A stretch of 64,000 nucleotides of DNA from Sphingomonadaceae bacterium (GCA_019239915.1 JAFAZF010000014.1:62001-126000); one strand, 5' to 3'; counted from the first letter of the stretch, positions 45,901 through 55,501 are shown. The notes: generated by a model from the letters alone, not told the origin. Numbers and translations are program-made.

Positions 45901-46267
45901 GCAGGCGATCCTGTTCCAGATCGGCTTCGCTGCGATCTCGCCGGTGATCGACCTCGCGCTGATCGTGAACATCGCCGGCACCTACATCTCGGTGCACGAG
46001 CATGGCTGGGCGGCGACGCAGACCGATCTCTACAAGATGCTGATCTATTGGCTGCTGTTCACGATGATCGATGTGCTTTCGGGCGTGATCGCCTTCGCGC
46101 TCGAGCGACACGAGCGCTGGCGGCTGCTCGCGCTGATGATCCCGCAGCGCGTCGGCTATCGCCAGATCATGTATTATGTCGTGCTGAAGGCGCTGGCGCA
46201 GGCCGCACGGGGTCCGCGCGTCGGCTGGGGCAAGCTCGAGCGGAGCGGGCGTGTCGAGGCCGCCTGA
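42905..46267 (+). CDS. Fusion protein: GH18-like domain, NodB polysaccharide deacetylase and GT2 glycosyltransferase
   Basis: The 1120-residue membrane protein has four parts. A membrane anchor (about 20-42). A GH18-like region (about 100-400) with DGACFDIEA, placing the catalytic acid near Glu213, and LMAYDEHDD near 268. A NodB deacetylase (about 475-650) with LTFDDGPDANF and HTYTHP metal ligands. Then a span near 690-715 and a GT2 domain (about 750-1000) with SVLIPAFNE, IDDGSKDET, ALDADTQF, AEDQD and KQRFRW, followed by C-terminal spans. GT2 is PgaC/HAS-like, suggesting synthesis, deacetylation and trimming of an N-acetylhexosamine polymer. It overlaps the next gene. Confidence 0.93.
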   Translation: MSNDARPIFFDQSGRRKRRFTIGVVAFLALILLALLLFVTSIVEVAPQRQLPFEAERTPIHGARGPVGALAHDAKKRLNRVIRDAGWFLPGSPSKPATPSALSVAFHAPWDDASAASLQRHVNDVDWLIPAWMSVSGPRFTFTVFPDVRAHEILASATHRPKLLPMVQDAIQGTWDPKNAAGLLHDPRSRARFLDVLEQQLLRMRADGACFDIEAIPPSAQADYLRLLNEANTRFDRHGWLLTVAVPVGDPDWNLKAYAAIADKIFLMAYDEHDDSGDPGPIASQGWFIQTVAHALQGVPRDKVVVALGSYSYDWGKGVDTDTLSVEDAWLRAHESNTIPSFDKASANSVYDYDENGVHHEVWIEDAATIANEMAILRRSGLQGFALWRLGTEDPSIWELFGRAHANGADPRTIRAIPAGTDVDIEGSGEILRVGSVPVPGFRDVALDNHGLIADLRFTQLPLPYTIERAGYRPGYVALTFDDGPDANFTPKILDILRAKGVHATFFIIGENALTNRGLLNRLVAEGHEIGNHTYTHPNLGRMTTGETDLELNATQRLFQAFTGRSMRLFRAPYFGDAEPTTADEIDAVWRGQQLGYLSVGLHVDAQDWQRPGVPAIIRNVMDGVASDDPDRSAQVVLLHDSGGDRRQTIEALPTIIDQLRAKGYKFVTASQLIGLTQDQVMPRIAASDRLAARMNLALFSTLGFIVQALHWLFAIAISVGIARSVLLSALALWQARRENRTVFPPIDPDRFVSVLIPAFNEARVIERSVRRVLDSRDVEIEVIVIDDGSKDETSAIVRAAFADEPRVRLLTLENGGKARALNQGLLLARGEIVIALDADTQFEPTTIARLARWFVDPTIGAVAGNAKVGNRINLVTRWQALEYVTAQNLERRALAALGAMTVVPGAVGAWRAATLREIGGYPSDTLAEDQDLTIAIQRAGWDVRYDQYAVAWTEAPENAAGLAKQRFRWAFGTLQCLWKHRAVMAKGKPRGLAYIGLPQAILFQIGFAAISPVIDLALIVNIAGTYISVHEHGWAATQTDLYKMLIYWLLFTMIDVLSGVIAFALERHERWRLLALMIPQRVGYRQIMYYVVLKALAQAARGPRVGWGKLERSGRVEAA

Positions 46268-47648
46268 GCCGACCGCCGCGCCCGTTCCCGCCCCGGCCCT
46301 TCCTGCCTGGCTCATCCCCGCGCTGATCGCGGCGCTCGCCACCTGCCAGATCGCGACGTTCCGCTGGGGCGTGATCATGCCCGACGCGGTCGTCCAATAT
46401 GGTCAAGCGCTGTCCGGCGATTATGGCGACTGGCATCCGCCGGTGATGGCGTGGCTCTGGCGCTGGCTGGGCGCGGCGCGCTTCGGCTCGGCGCCGATGC
46501 TGCTCCTCCAGGTCTCGCTCTACTGGCTGGGGCTCGGCCTGATCGCCGACGGGCTGCGGCGCGCATGGCCGGAGCGGCGCTGGTGGCCGCTGCTCCCGAT
46601 CCTGATCGGCGCGCTGCCGATCCCGTTCGGCCAGCTCGCCGCGGTGCTCAAGGACAGCCAGCTCGCCGCCTGCCTGCTCGCGGCGAGCGGTATCGCGATC
46701 TGGCACGCACTGCAGGGCCGCACGATGCGCTGGCCGGCGCGCGTGGCGATCGCGGTACTCGTCGTCATCGCCGCGGCGGCGCGGTTCAACGCGCCGTTTG
46801 CAGGTGCGCCGGTGCTGCTGCTCGCGCTGCCGCGGCCGCCGCGCGGACCGATCTGTATGATTGTTGCGGCACTGCCGGCGATCGCGCTGCTGTTCGCGAC
46901 CGCTGTGCTGATCAACCAGCTGATGTTGCAACCGCGCGCCCAGCGGCCGATGCTCAGCCTCGTCAATTTCGATCTTGCTGGCATCAGCCTGCGCAGCGGC
47001 ACGAACGTCTATCCGCCGGCGGCGCGGCCGACGATGGTGTTGCTCGCACGATGCTATTCGCCGGCGAGCTTCAATCCGCACTACGCGGCCGATTGCGACA
47101 CGGTCGAAGGCGGGCTCCATCAGCGCTACGACGCGCAAGGCGGCGCGCTGCCGGTCTGGCTCGGCGCGATCGCGCATCATCCGCTCGCCTACGCCAGGCA
47201 TCGGCTCGCGCACTTCAACGTCAACCAGCGTTTCGCCGTCGCGCATGTGCCGGACGACGCCGTCTTCATCGCCACCACTCCGAACGATCTCGGCCTCTTC
47301 TTCAAGGCAGGCCCGGCGACGCTGGGCATCTATCATGTCGCGACCTGGCTTGCCTGGTCGCCGCTCGGCCGTCCGGCGACGTGGCTGGTCGTCGCGCTTG
47401 GCGTCTTGCTGTGCACCGGCAGCGTCCCGGCTCGCCTGCTCGCGCTTTCGGCGCTGCTCTATGGCGCCGGTTACGCCATGGTCAGCGTCGCGCCGGACCT
47501 GCGTTACAATCTCTGGACGTTGCTTGCCGCGATGCTCGCGCTGCTGATCGGATGGGACACGATGTCGCCCCGCCAGCGGTTGTTCGGCGTCGCGCTGCCG
47601 GCCGGCTTCGCAATGATGGCGGAGCTCATCGCGCTCTTCACGGCCTGA
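46251..47648 (+). CDS. Polytopic membrane protein, GT-C-like
   Basis: The 465-residue protein has about 10 or more hydrophobic segments and an early loop with DAVVQYGQ and GDYGDWHPPVMAWLW, resembling the acidic loop of GT-C/GT39 membrane glycosyltransferases that use polyprenyl-linked sugars. The region near 250-330 is a large soluble loop with two Cys (ARCYSPASF, AADCDTVEGG). The start is GTG at 46251, 17 nt inside the preceding gene, so it is coupled to the polysaccharide fusion enzyme and may transfer sugars to or within that product. No specific substrate can be named. Confidence 0.7.
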   Translation: MSRPPEPTAAPVPAPALPAWLIPALIAALATCQIATFRWGVIMPDAVVQYGQALSGDYGDWHPPVMAWLWRWLGAARFGSAPMLLLQVSLYWLGLGLIADGLRRAWPERRWWPLLPILIGALPIPFGQLAAVLKDSQLAACLLAASGIAIWHALQGRTMRWPARVAIAVLVVIAAAARFNAPFAGAPVLLLALPRPPRGPICMIVAALPAIALLFATAVLINQLMLQPRAQRPMLSLVNFDLAGISLRSGTNVYPPAARPTMVLLARCYSPASFNPHYAADCDTVEGGLHQRYDAQGGALPVWLGAIAHHPLAYARHRLAHFNVNQRFAVAHVPDDAVFIATTPNDLGLFFKAGPATLGIYHVATWLAWSPLGRPATWLVVALGVLLCTGSVPARLLALSALLYGAGYAMVSVAPDLRYNLWTLLAAMLALLIGWDTMSPRQRLFGVALPAGFAMMAELIALFTA

Positions 47649-47670
47649 CCTCGCCACGCATCGGCCCGGC

Positions 47671-47691
47671 GCAAAGTTCCGCGAACTTTGC
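47671..47691 (+). repeat. Perfect inverted repeat after the GT-C-like gene
   Basis: GCAAAGTTC-CGC-GAACTTTGC, a 9-bp perfect stem with a 3-nt spacer, starts 23 bp after the stop. No T-run follows, so it may be a weak terminator or an operator for the CHAP gene beyond it. Confidence 0.6.
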
Positions 47692-47806
47692 TGCGTCGCA
47701 GCGAAAATCGTCCCGACAGCGGCTCGACTCGTCGATTACAGGATGACGACAGCGGCTCCCGTCGCCATCTCGCCGCCACCGGGTCAACAGCGAGCGGGCT
47801 TCTTAC

Positions 47807-48391
47807 ATGCGGAAATATTGGACGGCGGCGATCGGCGCCGCCGTGCTGGCGTCGGCTGCCGTCGCGACGCCGGCGAACGCCCAGAGCTGGCAGTGCGCCA
47901 CGTTCGCGCGCGCCTTTTCGGGGCTTCAGCTGTTCGGCCGTGCCGCCGGATGGTGGAAGCAGGCGGTAGGCAAATATGCCGAGGGCGCGATGCCGCAGCT
48001 CGGCTCGGTGCTCGTGTTCCGTGCCGGCCACGCGATGGGCGCCGGCCATGTCGCCACGGTCACCCAGATCATCAGCAACCGGGTCATCGCGGTCACGCAT
48101 GCCAACTGGTCGCCGATCGACGGCCATCGCGGTCAGATCGAGCGCGACGTCACCATCGAGGACACCTCGGCGAACAACGACTGGAGCGAGGTCAAGGTCT
48201 GGTACGCGCCGCTACAGGATCTCGGCACCAAATCCTACCGCACCTACGGCTTTATCTATGCGCCGCGGCCGTCGGCGCCGACGCGGCCGCGCGCGCCGCT
48301 GCTGATAGCGGAGACGTCGCGCACATTGCCGGCGGCGTCGCTTGCCGATCCGGTCGCGGTGCCGGGCTTTACCGCGCGGCACAGCGCCTGA
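47807..48391 (+). CDS. Secreted CHAP-domain protein (putative peptidoglycan amidase/endopeptidase)
   Basis: The 194-residue protein has a signal peptide ending near ANAQS and a CHAP domain with catalytic Cys in WQCATFAR, His in GAGHVATVTQI, and the later NWS/DW region. The C-terminal 60 residues are Pro/Ala-rich. CHAP domains cleave cell-wall peptides, so it is probably a secreted or periplasmic wall hydrolase. It follows the polysaccharide synthesis pair by 158 bp and could be linked to envelope remodelling, though it may have its own promoter. Confidence 0.88.
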   Translation: MRKYWTAAIGAAVLASAAVATPANAQSWQCATFARAFSGLQLFGRAAGWWKQAVGKYAEGAMPQLGSVLVFRAGHAMGAGHVATVTQIISNRVIAVTHANWSPIDGHRGQIERDVTIEDTSANNDWSEVKVWYAPLQDLGTKSYRTYGFIYAPRPSAPTRPRAPLLIAETSRTLPAASLADPVAVPGFTARHSA

Positions 48392-48400
48392 TGGTCTAAG

Positions 48401-49498
48401 TCAAACCCGGAGCGTGGTCCTGCCCGCGCGCACGGTTTCGGCGGCGGTCTCGAACATCGCGCCGACGGTGACGCGGCTGCCGCGCGTGACCAGCGTCAGC
48501 TGATCGCCCGGCTCGATCCGGATCGACGCCGCCGGCCTGACGATCACCTCGCCCGAAGCGCGCTCGGTCTGCGTCACGAAGAACAGGCCACCGCCCTTTC
48601 GCTCCGCTTCGCCGACCGAGAGCCCGGTCATGCCGCCGCGATCCGCGGCGCGTACGATCGCGAGCGTGAGGCCGAGATCGCGCAGCGAGCGCTCGAGTTC
48701 GCGCAGGCTTTCGTCGTCGCGGATCGCCTGCGCGGTGGTGGGGTGCAGGATCAGCTCGGCGATGCGCTCGGCGCCGATATGCGTGGGCAGCACGACCCGG
48801 TCGGCGCCGGCGTGGAAGAGCTTGCTCTCGGTCGACGGTACCTCGCCGCGGGCGATGATCTCGAGCTTCGGATTGAGGTTGCGCGCCGAGAGCGTGATGA
48901 AGACGTTTGCGGCGTCGTCGGGGAGCACGGTCGCGAGCACGCGTGCCCGCTCGATGCCGGCGGCCAACAGCGCCGCCTCGTCGGTGCCGTCGCCCGCCAT
49001 GGCGAGGTAGCCCATGCCGCGGATGTCGCCGATCTTCCCGGGGGAGCGTTCGAGGATCACGAAGCGTGCTCCGCCGGATGATAGGTCCTTGGCGAGCATC
49101 TGGCCGATTCGGCCGAAGCCGCAGACGATGACGTGGTTGTCGAGCTTGTCGATCTGGCCCTGCGCGCGATCCACCCCGAACAACTCCCTGAGCTGGAGCT
49201 CAGTGAACACCTGCACGAGCACGCCGGTCAACAGGATCATGCCGGTGCAGCCGAGGATCATCGTGGCGAGGGTGACGCCGTGGAGATAGGCCGTGTCGAT
49301 CGGCCGCACCTCGCCGTAGCCGACCGTGTAGAGGGTGAGCATCACCATGTAGAAGGCGTCGGCGAAGCTCCAACCGGCGCGCATATAGGCTGCGGTGGCA
49401 CCGATCACGACGCAGCTGACGTAGAGCAGGATCGCGACGAGGTTGCGGATCGGCGAGCTCAGCGCCGCGCCGCTCCTCATCCTGCCGATCGGCCGCAT
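48401..49498 (-). CDS. Potassium channel family protein with RCK (TrkA-N/TrkA-C) module
   Basis: The 365-residue protein has two spans flanking a pore with selectivity filter TVGYG (residues 58-62), then the RCK Rossmann domain (VIVCGFGRIGQMLA, AGDGTDEAAL) and the TrkA-C domain (VTRGSRVTVG near the end). It is an MthK-like ligand-gated K+ channel. The ATG at 49498 with GGGAG 6 nt upstream is chosen over 49522. The stop is 10 bp from the convergent CHAP stop. Confidence 0.93.
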   Translation of the reverse strand: MRPIGRMRSGAALSSPIRNLVAILLYVSCVVIGATAAYMRAGWSFADAFYMVMLTLYTVGYGEVRPIDTAYLHGVTLATMILGCTGMILLTGVLVQVFTELQLRELFGVDRAQGQIDKLDNHVIVCGFGRIGQMLAKDLSSGGARFVILERSPGKIGDIRGMGYLAMAGDGTDEAALLAAGIERARVLATVLPDDAANVFITLSARNLNPKLEIIARGEVPSTESKLFHAGADRVVLPTHIGAERIAELILHPTTAQAIRDDESLRELERSLRDLGLTLAIVRAADRGGMTGLSVGEAERKGGGLFFVTQTERASGEVIVRPAASIRIEPGDQLTLVTRGSRVTVGAMFETAAETVRAGRTTLRV

Positions 49499-49683
49499 GG
49501 CGCTCCCTTTGCTGCTCTGCACAACGGTGCAGGCCGCCGCCGCTCCTGTCCAGCGGCACCATTAGCGACGTGAAGCGTTTTGAAAAATTCATTTGGTTTC
49601 GTGTCGGAGGCGGCACAAATTCGCTCGTGCTTCGTCCTACAGGCGGCGCTGGCCATTCGAGTTCACAGAAAGGGAGCAGACCC

Positions 49684-50049
49684 ATGAAAGCCATTCTCCT
49701 CGCCGCTGCCGCGTTCGGCCTTACCGCCGGCAGCGTCGCGATCGCGCAGGACGCGACCGCGCCCGCCAACCCGGCCCCCGCGCCGGCGGACAGCTCGGCC
49801 CAGCCGGCACCGCCGCCCGACAGCACGATGCCGGCCAGCCCCGCCCCGTCCACGCCGGACAGCTCGATGTCGTCCGGTTCGGGCGGAGCGTCTTCGGCCG
49901 GCGCGATGCCGAGCGGTGGCGGGGACGCCTCGGGCGGCGCGCCAGCGGCCTCGACCGACAGCTACCCGCCGTGCGGCAAGGGCGTGACCGACAAGTGCGT
50001 GGAAAAGGGCGGCAGCGGCCACCACGCGGTGCATCACAAGCGGAAGTAA
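49684..50049 (+). CDS. Small secreted Ser/Pro/Gly-rich protein
   Basis: The 121-residue protein has a signal peptide (MKAILLAAAAFGLTAGSVAIAQ, cleavage after IAQ), a Pro/Ala/Ser and Gly/Ser low-complexity middle, and a short conserved-looking tail PCGKGVTDKCVEKGG with two Cys and a His/Lys end (HHAVHHKRK). The Cys pair could form a disulfide; the His-rich end might bind metal. Function unknown. GGGAG precedes the ATG. It is followed by a very strong terminator. Confidence 0.75.
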   Translation: MKAILLAAAAFGLTAGSVAIAQDATAPANPAPAPADSSAQPAPPPDSTMPASPAPSTPDSSMSSGSGGASSAGAMPSGGGDASGGAPAASTDSYPPCGKGVTDKCVEKGGSGHHAVHHKRK

Positions 50050-50072
50050 GCGCCCAGCGCTGCTTCACCATG

Positions 50073-50100
50073 CGGGCGGGGAGCGATCCCCGCCCGTTTT
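50073..50100. terminator. Bidirectional intrinsic terminator
   Basis: CGGGCGGGGA (50073-50082), loop GCGA, TCCCCGCCCG (50087-50096), then TTTT: a perfect 10-bp stem. It lies between the convergent secreted-protein gene and gcvPB; the T-run favours the forward direction. Confidence 0.88.
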
Positions 50101-50117
50101 GCATCTGGCAGCCCCGG

Positions 50118-51710
50118 CTATTCCGCCGCCACCGCCGCGTCTGGCTGCTCGCGCCACACCAGCACCGGCTTGCGCGCAGCGAGCGTTTCGTCGAGCCGCC
50201 GCCGCGGCGCATGGATCGGCGCCTGCTGCAGCGTCGGATCGCCCGCCTTGCCGCGCTCGGCGACGCTGCGCAGCGCGCCGATGAACTGGTCGAGCGTCGC
50301 CCTGCTCTCAGTCTCGGTGGGCTCGATCAGCATCGCGCCATGAACGACGAGCGGGAAATACATCGTCATCGGATGGAAGCCCTCGTCGATCAGCGCCTTG
50401 GCGATGTCGAGCGTCGAAAAGCCGTCGGCGAGCCCCTCGTCCGAGAACAGCGCTTCGTGCATGCACGGGCCGGACGCCGCGAACGGCGCCTCGAGCACGT
50501 CTTCCAGGCTGCGCAGCACATAGTTCGCGGCGAGCACCGCATCCTCGGCGACCTGCCGTAGCCCGTCCGCGCCGTGGCTGAGCATATAGGCGGCGGCGCG
50601 CACGAACATGCCCATCTGGCCATGGAACGCCACCATCCGGCCGAAGGCGTCGCCATGATGCTCCGCCTGCGCGGTCTCCTCCTCGACGAGGACGAACCGG
50701 TCTCCCTGCTTCTCGACGAACGGCAGCGGCGCGAACGGCGCCAGCGCCTGCGAGAACACCACCGGTCCGGCGCCGGGGCCGCCGCCGCCATGCGGCGTCG
50801 AGAAGGTCTTGTGCAGGTTGATGTGCATGGCGTCGATGCCGAGATCGCCGGGCCGCACCCGGCCCACGATCGCGTTGAAGTTGGCGCCGTCGCAATAGAG
50901 ATAGGCGCCGGCGGCATGGACGGCATCGGCGATCGCGATCATGTCGCGCTCGAAGAGGCCGCAGGTGTTCGGGTTGGTGATCATCACCGCGGCGATGTCG
51001 GGCCCCAGCTTGGCCTTGAGCGCGGCGAGATCGACGCGGCCGTCGCCGGTCGCCGGGATGCTCTCGACGGCGTAGCCGCAAAAGGCGGCGGTGGCGGGAT
51101 TGGTGCCATGGGCGCTTTCGGGGACGAGCACGGTGCGGCGAGCCGCACCGCCCGCGCGCTCCCGCGCTTCGTGCGCGGCGCGGATCGCGAGGAGCCCGCA
51201 CAGCTCGCCATGCGCCCCCGCCTTCGGGCTCATCGCGATTGCCGGCATGTTGGTCAGCGCCTTCAGCCACTCGCCGACGAGATGGATCAGCGCGAGCGCA
51301 CCCTGGCATTGCTCGATCGGCGTCAGCGGGTGGAGGTCGGCGAAGCCCGGCAGACGCGCCATCTTCTCGTTGAGCCGCGGATTGTGCTTCATCGTGCACG
51401 AGCCGAGCGGAAACAGGCCGAGATCGATTGCGTAGTTCTGGCGCGAGAGACGGGTATAGTGCCGCACCGTCTCGGGCTCGGTGAGACCGGGAAGCCCGAT
51501 CGGCGCGCTGCGGAGCAGCGCGCCGAGGCGATCGACGGCGTTCGCCGCGGGCGCATCGGCGAGATCCACGCCGGTCCGCTCGGTGTCGCCGATCTCGAAG
51601 ATCAGCGGTTCCTCGAGCATGAGCGCGCGATTGCCGGTGAAGCTCGGTCGTTCGTGGTCGCCCTGGCCATCGCCGATATTCGGCTTCCAGCCGCTCGCAT
51701 TGATGCTCAT
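50118..51710 (-). CDS. gcvPB: Glycine dehydrogenase (decarboxylating) subunit 2
   Basis: The catalytic half of the split P-protein, 530 aa, with the PLP lysine in [16 protein letters not shown] (Lys301), [28 protein letters not shown] and [12 protein letters not shown]. It decarboxylates glycine and passes the aminomethyl group to GcvH. The N-terminus is longer than the usual form. The frame extends upstream, but the ATG at 51710 overlaps the gcvPA stop (ATGA) and fits the family. Last gene of the gcv operon. Confidence 0.95.
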   Translation of the reverse strand: MSINASGWKPNIGDGQGDHERPSFTGNRALMLEEPLIFEIGDTERTGVDLADAPAANAVDRLGALLRSAPIGLPGLTEPETVRHYTRLSRQNYAIDLGLFPLGSCTMKHNPRLNEKMARLPGFADLHPLTPIEQCQGALALIHLVGEWLKALTNMPAIAMSPKAGAHGELCGLLAIRAAHEARERAGGAARRTVLVPESAHGTNPATAAFCGYAVESIPATGDGRVDLAALKAKLGPDIAAVMITNPNTCGLFERDMIAIADAVHAAGAYLYCDGANFNAIVGRVRPGDLGIDAMHINLHKTFSTPHGGGGPGAGPVVFSQALAPFAPLPFVEKQGDRFVLVEEETAQAEHHGDAFGRMVAFHGQMGMFVRAAAYMLSHGADGLRQVAEDAVLAANYVLRSLEDVLEAPFAASGPCMHEALFSDEGLADGFSTLDIAKALIDEGFHPMTMYFPLVVHGAMLIEPTETESRATLDQFIGALRSVAERGKAGDPTLQQAPIHAPRRRLDETLAARKPVLVWREQPDAAVAAE

Positions 51711-53071
51711 GACAGCGCCTCCCCGAGCGCATCGGCCAGCGCCGCGATATCCTCGTCGCTCACCGTCTCGGTGACCGCGACGACGAGCCCGGTTTCGAGC
51801 GCGGATTGGCCCGGATAGAGCCGCCCCAGCGAAACGCCTCCGAGCACGCCCCGCGCCGCCATCGCCCGCACGATCGGCCGCGACGGCTTCGGCAGCCGCA
51901 GCGTGAACTCGTTGAAGAAAGGATCGGCGACCCGTTCGACATCGGGCAGCGCCGCGAGCCGCTCTGCTGCCGTGACCGTCCTGGCGTGGTTGAGCGACGC
52001 CAGGCGGCGCAGCCCCGCCTCGCCGAGCAGCGTCAGGTGGATCGAGAAAGCGAGTGCGCACAGGCCGGAGTTGGTGCAGATGTTGGAGGTCGCCTTCTCG
52101 CGGCGGATATGCTGCTCGCGTGTCGAGAGCGTCAGCACGAAACCCCGCTTGCCCGCGGCATCGACCGTCTCGCCGGCAAGACGGCCAGGCATCTGGCGGA
52201 CGTAGCGCTCGCGCGTCGCGAACAGGCCGACATAAGGCCCGCCGAAGTTGAGGCCGACGCCGATCGACTGACCTTCGCCGGCGACGATGTCCGCGCCCAT
52301 CTCGCCGTGCGAGCGGATCAGCCCCAGCGATACCGGCTCGGTGACGACCGCGACGAGCAGCGCGCCCTTGGCATGGCAGGCCTCGGCGAGTTCGGAGAGA
52401 TCGGCGACGCGGCCGAGGATGTCCGGGTTCTGCACGACGACGCAGCTCGTCTCGCCGTCGATCGCGGCGATCAGCCGCGCGATCTCCTGCTCAGCGGTGC
52501 CGTCGAGGCGGGGCACGCCGGTCGCGAGCTGATCGCCGGTGAAGCGCGCCATCGTTTTGCAGACGCTGACATAATGGGGATGCAGCCCGCCCGAGAGGAT
52601 CGCCTTGCCGCGCCGCGTGATCCGCCGCGCCATGCCGATCGCTTCCCAGCAGGCGGTCGAGCCGTCGTACATGGAGGCGTTGGCGACATCGCAGCCCAGC
52701 AGCCGCGCGACCTGCGTCTGGAACTCGAACAGCGCCTGCAGCGTGCCCTGCGCGATCTCGGGCTGATAAGGCGTGTAGCTGGTCAGGAACTCGCCGCGCT
52801 GGATGAGGTGATCCACGCTGGCGGGGATGTGGTGGCGATAGGCGCCGGCGCCGAGGAAGAACGGCGCCTCTCCGGCCGCAAGGTTGCGCCGCGCGAGGCC
52901 GGCAAGCTGGCGTTCCACGGCCATCTCGGGCGCGTGCATCGGCAGGTCCGCGATCGGCCCCTCGAACCGCGCCGCCTCGGGAACGTCGACGAACAGATCG
53001 TCGATCGAGCCGGCGCCGATCCGCGCGAGCATCGCGGCGCGGTCGCCGTCCTGGAGCGGGAGATAGCGCAT
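51707..53071 (-). CDS. gcvPA: Glycine dehydrogenase (decarboxylating) subunit 1
   Basis: The 454-residue N-terminal half of the P-protein starts [19 protein letters not shown] and contains [67 protein letters not shown] and [17 protein letters not shown], all typical. It forms a dimer with subunit 2. Its ATG shares one base with the methyltransferase stop (TGATG), and its stop overlaps the gcvPB start by 4 bp. Confidence 0.95.
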   Translation of the reverse strand: MRYLPLQDGDRAAMLARIGAGSIDDLFVDVPEAARFEGPIADLPMHAPEMAVERQLAGLARRNLAAGEAPFFLGAGAYRHHIPASVDHLIQRGEFLTSYTPYQPEIAQGTLQALFEFQTQVARLLGCDVANASMYDGSTACWEAIGMARRITRRGKAILSGGLHPHYVSVCKTMARFTGDQLATGVPRLDGTAEQEIARLIAAIDGETSCVVVQNPDILGRVADLSELAEACHAKGALLVAVVTEPVSLGLIRSHGEMGADIVAGEGQSIGVGLNFGGPYVGLFATRERYVRQMPGRLAGETVDAAGKRGFVLTLSTREQHIRREKATSNICTNSGLCALAFSIHLTLLGEAGLRRLASLNHARTVTAAERLAALPDVERVADPFFNEFTLRLPKPSRPIVRAMAARGVLGGVSLGRLYPGQSALETGLVVAVTETVSDEDIAALADALGEALS

Positions 53072-53844
53072 CACGCCGGCTTCCTCATCGTGAAGCGGAG
53101 GCGGACATAGTCGGCGATCCAGCTGCCATCGGGCTGGCGCAGCTGCGCCTCGAGGCGGCGCTCTACCGCGGCGCCGATCGCCTCCTGCTCGCCGGGCTCG
53201 ATGCCATCGATGTCCATCAGGCCCGAACGGAACGTCCGGATCCAACCTGCCACGCCTGTCGGAAGCGGCGTTGGTCGCTCGATCAAACGTGCTTCGATTG
53301 CCGTGAAACCTGCACCCTCATAGGTTTTGGTGAAATCGGCGATATCCGGATACCAATGCGACTCGTGCTGGCGCCGCACGACGTGACCGCGCGCCTCGAG
53401 CTCGGCATTCACCGCCGTCCAGATCGAGGCGACGTTGCCTTCGCCGCCCATCTCGCCGACGAACCGGCCGCCGGGCTTCAATGCGTTGAACACGCCCCTC
53501 GCCACTGCGCGCTTGTCGAGCATCCAGTGCAGCGCGGCATTGGAGAAGGCCGCGTCGAACTCCGGCGCGAAGCCGAGCGCCTGCGCGTCCTGGACATGCG
53601 CGTCGAGGCCCTTGGCGCGCGCTGCTGCGATCATCTCGGGCGAGCCGTCGACGCCGACCACCTCGGCGCCGGCGGCGGCGATCTGCGCGGTGAGCACGCC
53701 ATCGCCGCAGCCGATGTCGAGGATCCGCTCGCCGGCCCGCGCCGCGAGCAGCGCCAGAACCGGTGTGCCCATTGCGGGCACGAACGCGGCGTTCGCCGCA
53801 TAGTCGGCCGCATTCCAGCGGCTCGCCTGGTTGATGTCAGCCAT
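53071..53844 (-). CDS. Class I SAM-dependent methyltransferase within the gcv operon
   Basis: The 257-residue protein has the class I motifs [15 protein letters not shown] (SAM binding), [11 protein letters not shown], and [13 protein letters not shown], resembling trans-aconitate/ubiquinone-type small-molecule methyltransferases. The substrate is unknown. It sits between gcvH and gcvPA, 2 bp after the gcvH stop and overlapping gcvPA, so it is under the glycine riboswitch. Glycine cleavage feeds one-carbon units towards SAM, which is a possible link but not evidence for a specific function. Confidence 0.88.
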   Translation of the reverse strand: MADINQASRWNAADYAANAAFVPAMGTPVLALLAARAGERILDIGCGDGVLTAQIAAAGAEVVGVDGSPEMIAAARAKGLDAHVQDAQALGFAPEFDAAFSNAALHWMLDKRAVARGVFNALKPGGRFVGEMGGEGNVASIWTAVNAELEARGHVVRRQHESHWYPDIADFTKTYEGAGFTAIEARLIERPTPLPTGVAGWIRTFRSGLMDIDGIEPGEQEAIGAAVERRLEAQLRQPDGSWIADYVRLRFTMRKPA

Positions 53845-53846
53845 GG

Positions 53847-54230
53847 TCAGAGGCTCGCGACATAGGCCTTGTACTCGGCCGCGTTCATCAGTCCCTCGAG
53901 CTCGGTCGAATCCGCGAGCGTCATCTTGAAGAACCAGCCATCGTCCTCGGGCGAGCTGTTGACCAGCGCCGGCTCCCCTTCGAGCGCGCGGTTCGGCTCG
54001 ACCACCTCGCCGGTCACCGGTGCATAGATGTCCGACGCGGCCTTGACCGATTCGACGACGGCACACTCGCCGCCCTTGCTCAGCTTGGTGCCCTTGGGCG
54101 GCGCCTCGACGAAGACGATGTCGCCGAGCTGGGCCTGCGCATAATCGGTGATGCCGACGGTCGCGATCGTGTCGTGACTGGTGCCGTTGACGCTGATCCA
54201 CTCGTGATCGCGGGTATAGTAATAGCTCAT
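53847..54230 (-). CDS. gcvH: Glycine cleavage system H protein
   Basis: The 127-residue lipoyl carrier has the lipoylation lysine in ESVKAASD (Lys63), with DHEWISV and [16 protein letters not shown]. It shuttles the aminomethyl group between P, T and L proteins. Its ATG overlaps the gcvT stop by 4 bp (54227-54230). Confidence 0.97.
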   Translation of the reverse strand: MSYYYTRDHEWISVNGTSHDTIATVGITDYAQAQLGDIVFVEAPPKGTKLSKGGECAVVESVKAASDIYAPVTGEVVEPNRALEGEPALVNSSPEDDGWFFKMTLADSTELEGLMNAAEYKAYVASL

Positions 54231-55444
54231 GCGGCACTCCCTCGGGCGGATTGGGCTAAGCGGACGTAGCGATGGGGGACGAACGGCAGCGGGGTGACGG
54301 TGCCGGAGAAGATCTTGCCGCGCTGTTCGATGCGCACTGTGCTGCCCGTCGCAGCGGCGGCGACGGGCACATAGGCCATCGCGATCGGCCGCTCGAGGCT
54401 GGGCGAGAAGCCGCCCGAGGTGACGCGGCCGACCATGCTGCCGTCCGCGTCGAGCACGAGCGCGCCTTCGCGCACCGGCTGGCGACCCTCGATCACCAGC
54501 CCGACGCGCCTGCGCACCGTCCCCTGATCGCGCTCGATCATGATGCGGGCGTGGCCGGGAAAGCCGCCGGCCTCACGCCGCCGATTCGCGACCGCGAAGC
54601 CGAGATCGGCCTCGATTGGCGTGGTGCCCTCGTCGAGATCGTGGCCGTAGAGCGGCAATCCGGCTTCGAGCCGCAGCGAATCGCGCGCGCCGAGGCCTGC
54701 CGGTTTCACTTCGGGTTCGCCGCACAGGGCGTCGGCGACGCGCGCCGCGGCTTCGGCAGGGATGGAGATCTCGAACCCGTCCTCGCCGGTATAGCCGGAG
54801 CGGCTGATCCACGCGTCGACCCCGGCGATCGAGAATCTGCCGCCCGTCATGAAGACGAGGTCGGCGAGATTATGTTCGCCCGACGCGTGCCGGGCGAGCG
54901 CGGCCGCCGCCTGCGGCCCCTGCAGCGCAAGCAGCGCGCGATCCTCCATGTGGTTCATGCCGATCTCGTCGGGCAGGTGCTCGCGCATCCAACCGATATC
55001 GTCCCACTTGGTCGCGCCGTTGACGACCATATAGAGCCCGTCCCGCCAGCGCGAGACGATGAGGTCGTCGAGAATGCCGCCCTTCTCGTTGAGCAGCAGC
55101 GAGTAGCGCAACTGCCCCAGCTTGACGGTCGCGAGGTCGGCCGGGATCAGCGCCTCCAGCGCGACGTCTGCACCGTCGCCCGATAAGAAGAGCTGCCCCA
55201 TATGGCTGACATCGAACAGGCTGGCGCTCGATCGTGTCCAGAGGTGCTCGGCGATGATACCGTCATACTGAACGGGCATGAGGTAACCCGCGAACGGCAC
55301 CATCCGGCCGCCGCGTTTCCGATGCCAGGCATCGAGCGGCAGCGTCTCCGGCGGCTGCGGCGCCTCGGGCGCGGGATCGCCGCTCAACGCGAGCCCACGC
55401 GCGGTGCGATCGTCGGTGGGTCCGTCATGCGCGGCCTGGCTCAT
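54227..55444 (-). CDS. gcvT: Glycine cleavage system T protein (aminomethyltransferase)
   Basis: The 405-residue enzyme transfers the methylene group to tetrahydrofolate. It has [42 protein letters not shown] and the C-terminal barrel. Homology begins near [14 protein letters not shown], about 35 residues in, so there is an N-terminal Pro/Ala/Asp-rich extension. The ATG at 55444 has GAGGAA 8 nt upstream. The tandem glycine riboswitch lies directly upstream. Confidence 0.95.
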   Translation of the reverse strand: MSQAAHDGPTDDRTARGLALSGDPAPEAPQPPETLPLDAWHRKRGGRMVPFAGYLMPVQYDGIIAEHLWTRSSASLFDVSHMGQLFLSGDGADVALEALIPADLATVKLGQLRYSLLLNEKGGILDDLIVSRWRDGLYMVVNGATKWDDIGWMREHLPDEIGMNHMEDRALLALQGPQAAAALARHASGEHNLADLVFMTGGRFSIAGVDAWISRSGYTGEDGFEISIPAEAAARVADALCGEPEVKPAGLGARDSLRLEAGLPLYGHDLDEGTTPIEADLGFAVANRRREAGGFPGHARIMIERDQGTVRRRVGLVIEGRQPVREGALVLDADGSMVGRVTSGGFSPSLERPIAMAYVPVAAAATGSTVRIEQRGKIFSGTVTPLPFVPHRYVRLAQSARGSAA

Positions 55445-55501
55445 CGCGGGTTCCTCAAGACATGGCAGCGGACAGAGACGGGCTCCTGCCCGCGTCTGCC
55501 G

